NCBI GenBank assembly: GCA_012729055.1
Contig: JAAYDW010000077.1
Coordinates: 31,127-95,126, forward strand
Length of the DNA stretch: 64,000 nt
Origin: Deltaproteobacteria bacterium
Lineage (GTDB): Bacteria; Desulfobacterota; Syntrophia; Syntrophales; Smithellaceae
Direction: 5' to 3'
Position 1 is the first letter of the stretch. Every line of letters begins with the position of its first letter. Both the position numbers and the translations under genes were made by a program. This document shows positions 37,936 through 46,474 of this stretch, piece by piece. The notes below the pieces were generated by a model, which was not told the DNA's origin, did no database searches, and saw only the letters and a list, made by a program, of their open reading frames with translations.

Positions 37936-39846
37936 TCAGGAGGAGGCGGGGGAATTTGCCCCCGCGAACTTCGCCGCCATGTTCTCCAGTTCGTCCCAGC
38001 GCCGGTACCCCTCCTCCAGTTCCGCTTCCAGCTCTTCGAGGCGGATTTGGACTTGGGCTGCGCGTTTGTGGTCGGGAATTTGATAAAACTCCGGGGACGT
38101 CAGGAGGGCGACAAGCCCCGCTTTTTCCTTTTCCAGCGCTTCAACTTTTTGCGGCAGCTCTTCGAGCTCGCGCGTTTCCCGGAAAGACAGCTTATTTTTT
38201 TCCTTCGGCAGTTTCCCCTTTTTTATTTTTCCCGCCGCCGGTTCCGCGGCCGGTGTTCCGCGCTGGCGAAGCCAGTCGTCATAGCCGCCGACATACTCCT
38301 CCAGCCTGCCTCCGCCTTCCAGTACAATCGTGGAGGTCACAACATTGTTGAGAAACGTCCGGTCGTGGCTGACCAGCAGGATCGTGCCTGAATAGTCCAG
38401 CAGACGATCTTCGAGAAGTTCGAGGGTTTCCGTATCCAGATCGTTGGTCGGTTCATCGAGCACCAGGACGTTGGACGGCCGGCAAAAGAGCCTGGCCAGG
38501 AGAAGGCGATTACGCTCACCGCCCGAAAGAGAGGAAGCCGGCGCGGATATTTGATCCGGCGGGAAAAGGAACTCCTGCAGGTAGCCGACAACATGCCGTG
38601 CCGCGCCGTTGATGAAAACCGTGTCGTTGCCATCCGCAATATTGTTTCGGATCGACTGCGCGTCATCCAACTGCGCGCGGAGCTGATCGAAGTAGGCCGC
38701 GGCAATGTTTGCGCCCAGGCGGACCTTTCCTTCCGAGGCGGGAAGCTCTCCCAGCAGGACTTTCAAGAGCGTGGTCTTGCCCGAACCGTTGGGGCCGATG
38801 ATGCCGACGCGGTCGCCGCGCAAAATCCGCGTCGAGAAAGGGCCGATGATCGTTTTGTCCCCGTAGGCAAAACGGATCTCCTGGGCTTCCACCACCAGTT
38901 TGCCGCTTCGTTCGGACTCGGATACCACGAATGCCGCCCGGCCTTCGCGTTCGCGACGCCGCGCGCGCTCTTCGCGCATGGCCAAGAGCGCGCGGACGCG
39001 GCCTTCATTGCGGGTGCGACGGGCTTTGATTCCCTGGCGGACCCAGACTTCTTCCTTGGCCAGCTTTTTGTCGAAGGTCTGCCACCGGCTTTCCTCCGCC
39101 TCCTGCATGGCCTGGCGACGCGTCAGATAAGTCGAATAATTACAGGAAAAGGAAAACAGCTTTCCCCTGTCGATCTCCACAATGCGCGTGGCAATTTTTT
39201 GCAGAAACATCCGGTCGTGCGTGACGAACAGGAGCGTCTTGGGAAAGTTTTGCAGAAACGTTTCCAGCCAGAGGATGGCGTCGATGTCCAGGTGGTTGGT
39301 GGGTTCGTCCAGAAGCAGGATATCGGGATCCGAGACCAGCGCCCGGGCCAGGAGCACACGGCGTTTCAGTCCGGCCGACAAGGTTTGAAAATCAGCGGCT
39401 CCGTCAAGCGACGCGCGGTCGAGGACCCTTTGCACCTGCCCGGAAAAGTGCCAGGCGCCGGCGGCTTCCAATTGATGCTGGATCTGCTCGATTTTTTTCA
39501 AAAGCCGCCCGTCGCCGCCGGAAGGCAGACGGGAGGAAAGTTCGGAGTATTCATGGAGCAAATCCAGGTGCTCTCTGCCGCCGCCGGCGACGACGTCGTA
39601 AACAGAGCCGGGCAGATCTTCAATGTGCTGCGGCATGAGGCCGATGCGGATATTTCTGTCCAGAACGATTTCGCCCGCATCCGGGGGGATGGCGCCCGAG
39701 AGCAATCCGAGCAGCGTGGATTTGCCCGCGCCGTTTCGCCCCAAAAGGCCGATGCGCTCGCCCGGTTCGATCTGCAGCGATGCCGAGTCGAAGAGCAGCG
39801 GTCCGCCGAAGCTCAGTGAAACATTCTTGATCCAAAGGAGTGCCAT
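37936..39846 (-). CDS. ABC-F family ATPase (Uup-like)
   Basis: Two ATP-binding cassettes (GLLGRNGAGKST; GIIGPNGSGKTT), LLDEPTNHLD, C-terminal coiled coil. Confidence 0.94.
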   Translation of the reverse strand: MALLWIKNVSLSFGGPLLFDSASLQIEPGERIGLLGRNGAGKSTLLGLLSGAIPPDAGEIVLDRNIRIGLMPQHIEDLPGSVYDVVAGGGREHLDLLHEYSELSSRLPSGGDGRLLKKIEQIQHQLEAAGAWHFSGQVQRVLDRASLDGAADFQTLSAGLKRRVLLARALVSDPDILLLDEPTNHLDIDAILWLETFLQNFPKTLLFVTHDRMFLQKIATRIVEIDRGKLFSFSCNYSTYLTRRQAMQEAEESRWQTFDKKLAKEEVWVRQGIKARRTRNEGRVRALLAMREERARRREREGRAAFVVSESERSGKLVVEAQEIRFAYGDKTIIGPFSTRILRGDRVGIIGPNGSGKTTLLKVLLGELPASEGKVRLGANIAAAYFDQLRAQLDDAQSIRNNIADGNDTVFINGAARHVVGYLQEFLFPPDQISAPASSLSGGERNRLLLARLFCRPSNVLVLDEPTNDLDTETLELLEDRLLDYSGTILLVSHDRTFLNNVVTSTIVLEGGGRLEEYVGGYDDWLRQRGTPAAEPAAGKIKKGKLPKEKNKLSFRETRELEELPQKVEALEKEKAGLVALLTSPEFYQIPDHKRAAQVQIRLEELEAELEEGYRRWDELENMAAKFAGANSPASS

Positions 39847-39973
39847 GCCGCCTTACCGTTCCCGGACTTCCCTCCGGCGCTGCGCTTGCTGTCGGAGAAG
39901 GGGTCTTTTTTTCAGGGTCTTTAACATACTTTCCGCCGGTGCGTACGGCGCGCCTTGCGGCAGGGCCGATCGC

Positions 39974-40864
39974 TCAAGAAACCATTTCACGGATAATCTC
40001 CGCAATCGGTTTGATGTCCCGGATGAGCGCGCCCACCTGGCCCGCTCCCAGCGCGGCGCGTTCGTCGCTGCCGATCTTTGCCGGATTGCGTTCCAGTTCG
40101 GCGCAGACCGTTTCCATGCCGGCTTCAGACAAACGCTTTTGAATCCACGGCGTGAGAATGAGCCGCTGGGCCAGTTTCATATTCGGCAGCGGGATCAGGC
40201 CTGTGCCTCCGTCCGGGCAGTCCAGGATCGCCTGCTTCCACGGTTCGGCCGCCGGGCTTTCGGCGGAAGCCAGAAAACGCGTGCCGATCTGCACGCCCTG
40301 GGCGCCCAGCGCCAGCGCCGCCCGGTAGCCTCGGGAATCGGCGATGCCGCCGGCTGCGACAATCGGAACCTTGACGAAATCGGCGACGAGCGGCACCAGG
40401 ACCATGGTGGAGGATTCGGAATTCAGGGAGCGCAGGCCGCCCGCTTCCGAACCGACCACCACCAGGCCATCCACGCCGGCTTTGACGGCGCTGACGGCAT
40501 GCGCGAGCGCCAGCACCACGTGGATGCCATGCATGCCCAGATCGTGGATGATCGGGTAGATATCGCGGGGAGATCCTACGGATGTCGTGACGGTTTTGAC
40601 GCCCGCGTCCGCCAGAATCTTGAGATATTCTCGGCTGTTGGGATTCATCAGCACGATGTTTGCGCCAAAAGGCTTGTCCGTCAGGCTCCGGACGTCGTCA
40701 AGAAGTTTTCTGACCGTATCCGCTTCGTTGATGAAACCGACGGCCAGAAGCCCGTAACCGCCGGCCTCGGAAACGGCGGCAACCATCCGCGGGCTGTTGA
40801 ACATGCCGACAGGCCCCTGGATAATGGGGTAGCGGCAGCCCAGCATTTTCAGCAATTCCGACAT
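39974..40864 (-). CDS. Nitronate monooxygenase / FabK-like FMN enzyme
   Basis: YPIIQGPVGMFNSPRMVAAVSEAGGYGLL, VVVGSEAGG, IVAAGGIADSRGYRAALALGAQGVQIGTRFLAS. Confidence 0.9.
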   Translation of the reverse strand: MSELLKMLGCRYPIIQGPVGMFNSPRMVAAVSEAGGYGLLAVGFINEADTVRKLLDDVRSLTDKPFGANIVLMNPNSREYLKILADAGVKTVTTSVGSPRDIYPIIHDLGMHGIHVVLALAHAVSAVKAGVDGLVVVGSEAGGLRSLNSESSTMVLVPLVADFVKVPIVAAGGIADSRGYRAALALGAQGVQIGTRFLASAESPAAEPWKQAILDCPDGGTGLIPLPNMKLAQRLILTPWIQKRLSEAGMETVCAELERNPAKIGSDERAALGAGQVGALIRDIKPIAEIIREMVS

Positions 40865-41138
40865 AAATCATGCCTCCTTGTTGGGAATGTTTTTTAAAGC
40901 GGCCCAAGCACGTTCATCCGTATCGTCGGGCCCGCGAAAAGTCAAGGTTGCCGTCGGGCTATTTGCTGCGGCGGCCCGGCGAAGGTATATTTTTTCCCTG
41001 AATCGTGGTAAATTGTCATCCAATTCATCGGACGAAGCGCGGCATCACCCCGGATGGATGATGACGGTGCGCGGCGGTTACCAGGACGCGCGTTGCCAGG
41101 AAGGACTTCTTCATTCATGGTCACGGGGGAGATGCCTC

Positions 41139-41711
41139 ATGATTCCTGAACTTCAGCTCAAAGGCGAAATCCAGCTTCGTTTTGCCGCAGAGGACGTCCG
41201 TCGCTCGCAGGTGATTGCCTTTCTGGATAAAAGCCGGCTCCTGGTGGAGCAGACCCGGCCTGCCATCGGCAAGACCGAGCTTCGGTCATTGATCTTTCTT
41301 ACCTATCTCAGAAAAAGGACCGGCCATCAGCGCTTTGGTTTTCAGGCCAGAATTGAAAACGTCATGCCCGAGAGGCAGGTGAACGTCCGGCAGCTCAGCC
41401 AGCCGTTTTTGTGCGATTTGCGCCTGTGGCCGAGAATCGGTTCTGAAACGGTTTTTGTCCGCGCTTTTTGTGAAGACCGTGAAATCCGGGTTTCCGATGT
41501 TTCCGGCGGCGGAACCCATCTCGTGCTTAAGGAAGGCGACTGCGCGTCTCTCGACGTCGGTGCGCTGGTCCAGGTCCGGTTTGTTTTTGAAAAAGGCGAA
41601 ACGACCACCGACGGGAAAATCCTGCAGCGCTGGATGGACAGAGACGGTCTGCGGCATGTGCGCATGAAATTCTTCGGCGAGCCGGAGATCCGGGACTTTC
41701 TCTACCGGTGA
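41139..41711 (+). CDS. PilZ-like domain protein (possible c-di-GMP receptor)
   Basis: RLWPR (RxxxR) about 20 residues before VSDVSGGGTHLVLKEG. Confidence 0.65.
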   Translation: MIPELQLKGEIQLRFAAEDVRRSQVIAFLDKSRLLVEQTRPAIGKTELRSLIFLTYLRKRTGHQRFGFQARIENVMPERQVNVRQLSQPFLCDLRLWPRIGSETVFVRAFCEDREIRVSDVSGGGTHLVLKEGDCASLDVGALVQVRFVFEKGETTTDGKILQRWMDRDGLRHVRMKFFGEPEIRDFLYR

Positions 41712-41758
41712 ATTCCGTCCGCGCCGGAATGGAATACTTCAGCGCGGTCGCCGCTGCA

Positions 41759-42271
41759 TCAGAATTCATTGTCGCCGCTGCGTAAAAATTTCTCCACAAT
41801 AAAATCTGCGACTTCCTTGGGATTGTTCAGATTCAGGCAGGGGACGTCGATGTCGAGGGGCGTGTCGGAAGCCACGGCGATCAGGCCGTCTTCCTTTTTG
41901 CTGATCAGGTCCCGCTTGAGTTCCGCGCGGAAGACTTCAATCTTCCGGTAATCGTTGACCTTGAAACCCTCCGTAAGAACGATATCCGCGTCCTTGATGA
42001 ATTTGCCGCGGATTTCCTCGAAGGAGTGGTCGTGATCGACATCCTGGACCAGCGCGAGCTGATGCGGCGACGACACGACGGTCAGGTAAGCTCCCGCTTT
42101 TTTATGCCGGTAGCTGTCCTTGCCTTCGTGGTCGATGTCGAAGCCGTGCTTGTTGTGTTTGATGGTGGCAACCCGATAGCCGCGGCCGGCCAGATCGGAA
42201 ATCAGTTTTTCCAGAAGCGTTGTCTTACCGGAATTGGATTTTCCGACAATGGATACGATGGGTATTCTCAT
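41759..42271 (-). CDS. mobB: Molybdopterin-guanine dinucleotide biosynthesis protein B
   Basis: PIVSIVGKSNSGKTTLLEKLISDLAGRGYRVATIKHNKHGFDIDHEGKDSYRHKKAGA, LTEGFK. Confidence 0.93.
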   Translation of the reverse strand: MRIPIVSIVGKSNSGKTTLLEKLISDLAGRGYRVATIKHNKHGFDIDHEGKDSYRHKKAGAYLTVVSSPHQLALVQDVDHDHSFEEIRGKFIKDADIVLTEGFKVNDYRKIEVFRAELKRDLISKKEDGLIAVASDTPLDIDVPCLNLNNPKEVADFIVEKFLRSGDNEF

Positions 42272-42359
42272 TTATTCCTTATGATGATTCTGCTGTTTGT
42301 CGTCTTCTAGCATACAATCCGGCAAATGCCAATTTTTGATTTTTCATCGATCAGACGGC

Positions 42360-42400
42360 TTGACATTGCCGCCGGATATGATATAGAACGTACGTTCTAT
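42360..42400 (+). promoter_or_regulatory. Candidate LexA-type operator overlapping promoter of the pgpA-cinA-thpR-recA-recX cluster
   Basis: TTGACA - 16 bp - TATAGA with perfect 18-bp palindrome ATAGAACGTACGTTCTAT (GAAC-N4-GTTC). Confidence 0.65.
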
Positions 42401-42531
42401 TCCGGAAAGAATCCGGCGGCAGGCGGACAACGGGGCGAACCGGTTGAAATAATTTGACACCCGTTTAAAAAGAAGCTAGGTTTTTTCCAACCTATCTTCC
42501 CGACAATAAACAACAAGACAAAAGGGACATT

Positions 42532-42999
42532 GTGGCGGCCGACTTCAAGGGCAATATCATCAAGATTCTGGCGACTGGCTTCGGGGCAGGTCTGTCTCCC
42601 GTCGCGCCGGGAACGGCCGGGACGCTGGTCGGAATGCTGGTTTGCCTGGCAAGCGCGCCTTTGCCCGGCCTCTGGCGTTTTTTCTTTGTGGTTGCAATCT
42701 CGGCTGCCTCTATTTATGTTGCCCAGCGGGCGGAAGCGCTTTACGGAAAAACGGACGACCAGCGGATCGTGATCGATGAAATTGCCGGCTTCCAGGTCGC
42801 CATGCTGCCGGTATCGATTACGGGACTTCACTTGTGCGTCGCTTTCGTTTTGTTTCGGATATTCGACATCTGGAAACCTTTTCCGCTGGATCGGTTTCAG
42901 AAATTCAAAGGCGGTTGGGGTGTTGTGGCCGATGACCTGGGCGCGGGCGTCTATGCCGGTCTGCTGCTGTTTTTATTTTCGCTTACGGGGATCTTATGA
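42532..42999 (+). CDS. pgpA: Phosphatidylglycerophosphatase A
   Basis: GAGLSPVAPGTAGTLVGMLV, VIDEIAGFQVAML, FDIWKPFPLDRFQKFKGGWGVVADDLGAGVYAG. Confidence 0.94.
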   Translation: MAADFKGNIIKILATGFGAGLSPVAPGTAGTLVGMLVCLASAPLPGLWRFFFVVAISAASIYVAQRAEALYGKTDDQRIVIDEIAGFQVAMLPVSITGLHLCVAFVLFRIFDIWKPFPLDRFQKFKGGWGVVADDLGAGVYAGLLLFLFSLTGIL

Positions 43000-44243
43000 A
43001 AATTGGCATTCTGACCATCGGCAACGAACTGATGAACGGGCGCATCGCCGATACGAATTCGGCGTTTATTGCGCGGGAAATGAACTTGCAGGGCTGGCCG
43101 GTTGAAATTCTGATGTCGGTGGGCGACGATGCCTCCGTCATCAAAAGCCGTCTCCACTATCTCCTGAGTTTCACCGACGCCGTGATCTGCACCGGCGGCC
43201 TGGGGCCGACGGCCGACGATATTACCACCGCCGCGGTGGCTGAGGCGTTCGGTCTGCCGCTGGTTTTAAACGGGGACGTTCTGGCTTTTCTCAAGGAAAT
43301 CTTCGCGCGCTACAACCTGCACTGGACGGACAACAACGCCAAGCAGGCCCAGTTTCCCGAAGGCGCAAAAGTCATTCCCAATCCGGTCGGCACGGCCGCA
43401 GGATTTGCGCTGCCGGTCCAGAACAAGCTGGTTTTGGTCATTCCCGGCGTGCCGGCGGAGACGTCCCGGATGGTGCCCGAAGGCGTCATTCCCGTTTTGC
43501 GCCGCTTTTTCCCGCAAGCCGTCCAGCAGACGGTCAAACAGACCATCAAAACCTTCGGTCTTTCCGAAGCGATGGTGGACCAGCGGCTGGCCGACGTCAA
43601 TTTTAACGCCTTCGGCGTGAGCGTCGGTTTTTATCCGGTCTTTCCGGAAAATCATCTGGTGCTGATCGCGCGGTCCGAAACGATGGAGGCGGCCCGGGAA
43701 AACTTAAGCCGGGCGGTCGCGGAAGTGACGTCGCGCCTCGCCGACTGCATCTTTTCCTACGGCGAACAGACCCTGGAGGAAATTATCGCGGCGGCGCTTG
43801 CGGAAAAGAAGCTGACGATCGCCGTGGCGGAGTCCTGCACGGGCGGCCTCATTGCCAATCGCCTGACCGACGTCTCCGGCAGCTCCGTTTATTTCGACCG
43901 CGGTTTTGTCACCTACAGCAACGAGGCCAAAATCTGCGAACTGGGTGTGCCGTCCGAAATCATTGAAAAGCACGGCGCGGTCAGCGAGGAAACCGCGCGG
44001 CGGATGGCCGAAGGCGTCCGCCGGGTTGCCGGAACCGACCTGGGTCTTTCGTCCACCGGCATTGCGGGGCCGACCGGCGGCACGAAAGAAAAGCCGGTCG
44101 GGACGGTGTACATCGCGCTGGCCGACGCCGGCCGGACGATCTGCCGCCATTACGCGTTTCGGTGGGACCGCAAAAGAAACAAACTCCTGTCTTCCGAGGC
44201 GGCGCTCATGATGCTGAGAACCTATCTGCAGGAGAAAAAATAA
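42996..44243 (+). CDS. cinA: CinA family nicotinamide-nucleotide amidase
   Basis: GILTIGNELMNGRIADTNSAFIA, CTGGLGPTADDITT, VAESCTGGLIANRLTDVSGSS. Confidence 0.95.
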   Translation: MKIGILTIGNELMNGRIADTNSAFIAREMNLQGWPVEILMSVGDDASVIKSRLHYLLSFTDAVICTGGLGPTADDITTAAVAEAFGLPLVLNGDVLAFLKEIFARYNLHWTDNNAKQAQFPEGAKVIPNPVGTAAGFALPVQNKLVLVIPGVPAETSRMVPEGVIPVLRRFFPQAVQQTVKQTIKTFGLSEAMVDQRLADVNFNAFGVSVGFYPVFPENHLVLIARSETMEAARENLSRAVAEVTSRLADCIFSYGEQTLEEIIAAALAEKKLTIAVAESCTGGLIANRLTDVSGSSVYFDRGFVTYSNEAKICELGVPSEIIEKHGAVSEETARRMAEGVRRVAGTDLGLSSTGIAGPTGGTKEKPVGTVYIALADAGRTICRHYAFRWDRKRNKLLSSEAALMMLRTYLQEKK

Positions 44244-44828
44244 GTGGCGTCCACGGAAAAAAATATTCGCGCCTTCCTGGCCATTGAACCGCCGGAAGAG
44301 ATTTTACAGACGGTGATCCGCCTGCAGGAAAAACTCAAACGCGGCGTCGGCGGCAGGATCAGTTGGACGAAAGCGGGCGGGCAGCATCTCACGCTGAAAT
44401 TCTTCGGCGATATTTCAATGGAAGAGGTCGATTCAATCAGCCGGACCGTGCAGAACCGTCTGCTATCCGGCTGGACTCTGGAGCTGAAAATCGAAAAGCT
44501 GGGCGTCTTTCCGGATGCCAAAAAGCCGCGCGTGCTCTGGTGCGGCACGTCGGGCGATATCGATAAGCTTGCCGTCCTGCAAAAGCAGCTGGAGGAGGAT
44601 TTTGCCGGGATCGGCTTTCCCGGGGAAGACCGGCCCTTTCGCGCCCATCTGACGCTCGCCCGCATTAAAGACCCGCGCGACGTGTCGGGATTGGGAAACG
44701 CCCTGACCAAATACGCAACCTTTTTCGCCGGAGCATTTTCCGTCCGCGAATTGATTTTATTTCAAAGCAGGCTCACGCCGCAGGGCGCGGTTTACACCAG
44801 GCTGGCCGCGTTTCCGCTGGCGGGCTGA
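44244..44828 (+). CDS. thpR: RNA 2',3'-cyclic phosphodiesterase (LigT/ThpR)
   Basis: Two HxTx motifs: HLTLKFFGDI and HLTLARI. Confidence 0.92.
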   Translation: MASTEKNIRAFLAIEPPEEILQTVIRLQEKLKRGVGGRISWTKAGGQHLTLKFFGDISMEEVDSISRTVQNRLLSGWTLELKIEKLGVFPDAKKPRVLWCGTSGDIDKLAVLQKQLEEDFAGIGFPGEDRPFRAHLTLARIKDPRDVSGLGNALTKYATFFAGAFSVRELILFQSRLTPQGAVYTRLAAFPLAG

Positions 44829-44837
44829 TTCTGCAGG

Positions 44838-44853
44838 AACAGTCGCGACTGTT
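44838..44853. promoter_or_regulatory. Perfect 16-bp palindrome upstream of recA
   Basis: AACAGTCGCGACTGTT read directly in the thpR-recA gap. Confidence 0.5.
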
Positions 44854-44969
44854 TTCTGCAAACCACAGGGAAGGCCCTGAGAGTTAAGGAACTCGCTTTG
44901 CGCAGACAATGAAAGCGAGATGAAGCGAAACAGAAGAGACATTAACCATCAGAGAAGGAGGATAGAAAT

Positions 44970-45989
44970 ATGTGCGCAGATATGGACAGGTCAAAAGCGG
45001 TGGATTTAGCCATCACGCAGATTGAGAGGCAGTTCGGCAAGGGATCGATCATGAAGCTGGGCAGCCACGATCGCGTTGCGGACGTGCCGGCCATTTCGAC
45101 CGGCTCTTTGAGCCTTGACATCGCGCTGGGGACGTTCGGCGTTCCGCGCGGGCGCGTCGTGGAAATCTACGGGCCGGAATCCGGCGGAAAGACTACGCTG
45201 GCGCTGCACATTGTGGCCGAAGCGCAGAAGAAAGGCGGCATCGCGGCTTACATAGATGCGGAGCATGCGCTCGATGTGACCTATGCGCAGAAAATCGGCG
45301 TCAACACGGACGAACTCCTCATCTCCCAGCCGGACACCGGCGAGCAGGCGCTCGAAATCGCCGAAACGCTGGTGCGCAGCGGCGCGCTGGATGTGCTGGT
45401 GGTCGATTCGGTGGCCGCGCTGGTTCCCAAGGCGGAACTCGAAGGCGAAATGGGCGATGCCCAGATGGGTTTGCAGGCGCGCTTGATGTCGCAGGCGCTG
45501 CGTAAACTCACCGGCGCAATCAGCAAATCCAAAACGACGGTGATTTTCATCAACCAGCTGCGCATGAAAATCGGCGTGTTTTTCGGCAACCCGGAAACCA
45601 CCACCGGCGGCAACGCGCTGAAGTTTTACTCCTCGCAGCGCCTGGATATCCGCAAGATGACCTCGATTAAAAACGGCCAGGAGGTGATCGGCTTCCGGAC
45701 AAAAGTGAAGGTCGTGAAAAACAAGATGGCTCCTCCCTTCCGGGAGGCAGAATTCGACATCATCTTCGGCGAAGGCATCTCGCGCGAAGGCGACGTGCTC
45801 GATCTGGCGGCGGAAAACGGCATCATTGAAAAAAGCGGGGCGTGGTATTCCTACAAGGGGGACCGGTTGGGCCAGGGCCGCGACAACTCCCGCGTTTTCC
45901 TCAAGGAAAACCCCGATATCATGGCGACGGTTGAAAACGACGTTCGCGCCAAGCTGGGCATCGTGTCGCGGGAACAGGAAGAAGAATAG
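44970..45989 (+). CDS. recA: Recombinase RecA
   Basis: [60 protein letters not shown]. Confidence 0.98.
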   Translation: MCADMDRSKAVDLAITQIERQFGKGSIMKLGSHDRVADVPAISTGSLSLDIALGTFGVPRGRVVEIYGPESGGKTTLALHIVAEAQKKGGIAAYIDAEHALDVTYAQKIGVNTDELLISQPDTGEQALEIAETLVRSGALDVLVVDSVAALVPKAELEGEMGDAQMGLQARLMSQALRKLTGAISKSKTTVIFINQLRMKIGVFFGNPETTTGGNALKFYSSQRLDIRKMTSIKNGQEVIGFRTKVKVVKNKMAPPFREAEFDIIFGEGISREGDVLDLAAENGIIEKSGAWYSYKGDRLGQGRDNSRVFLKENPDIMATVENDVRAKLGIVSREQEEE

Positions 45990-46474
45990 TGAAAGTGCTG
46001 GATTCGGCGGCCGCAAGGCAAAAGGCTTACCGCCTTTTGTCGCTGCGGCCGCATTCGCAACGGGAGCTGGAAAAAAAGCTGCGGGACAGGGGTTTTCCCG
46101 AGGCCGCAATAAAAGAAGCACTGGAAAAACTTCTCGATTTGAAGTATCTCAATGACGCGTCTTTTGCCAGACAATGGGCGCGCAATCTGGCGGTCAACAA
46201 ACTCTGGGGCAATCGGAAAATATCAGCCAGTCTGCAGGAAAAAGGCATATCGCCGCAGTTGATTGACGAGGCGATCGCCGCCGCGCGGCAGGAATTGCCG
46301 GAAGAAAAAGCTGTCGCCATTCTGGTGAAGAAGAAAACGGCCGGAAAAGCGATAGCCGCGCCGGATATCAAAACAAAACATAAAATTTTTCAAAGCCTGG
46401 CGGGACGCGGTTTCCCGCCGGGCCTGATTTTAAATAAACTGGGAAAGGCAGCGGAGGAAGAGTGTGATGGCTAA
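45989..46474 (+). CDS. recX: Regulatory protein RecX
   Basis: AYRLLSLRPHSQRELEKKLRDRGFPEAAIKEALEKLLDLKYLNDASFARQWARN. Confidence 0.93.
   Translation: MKVLDSAAARQKAYRLLSLRPHSQRELEKKLRDRGFPEAAIKEALEKLLDLKYLNDASFARQWARNLAVNKLWGNRKISASLQEKGISPQLIDEAIAAARQELPEEKAVAILVKKKTAGKAIAAPDIKTKHKIFQSLAGRGFPPGLILNKLGKAAEEECDG

Noticed and set aside
38551-39819. 422-aa plus-strand ORF
   Set aside because: Antisense to the ABC-F ATPase with intact Walker motifs
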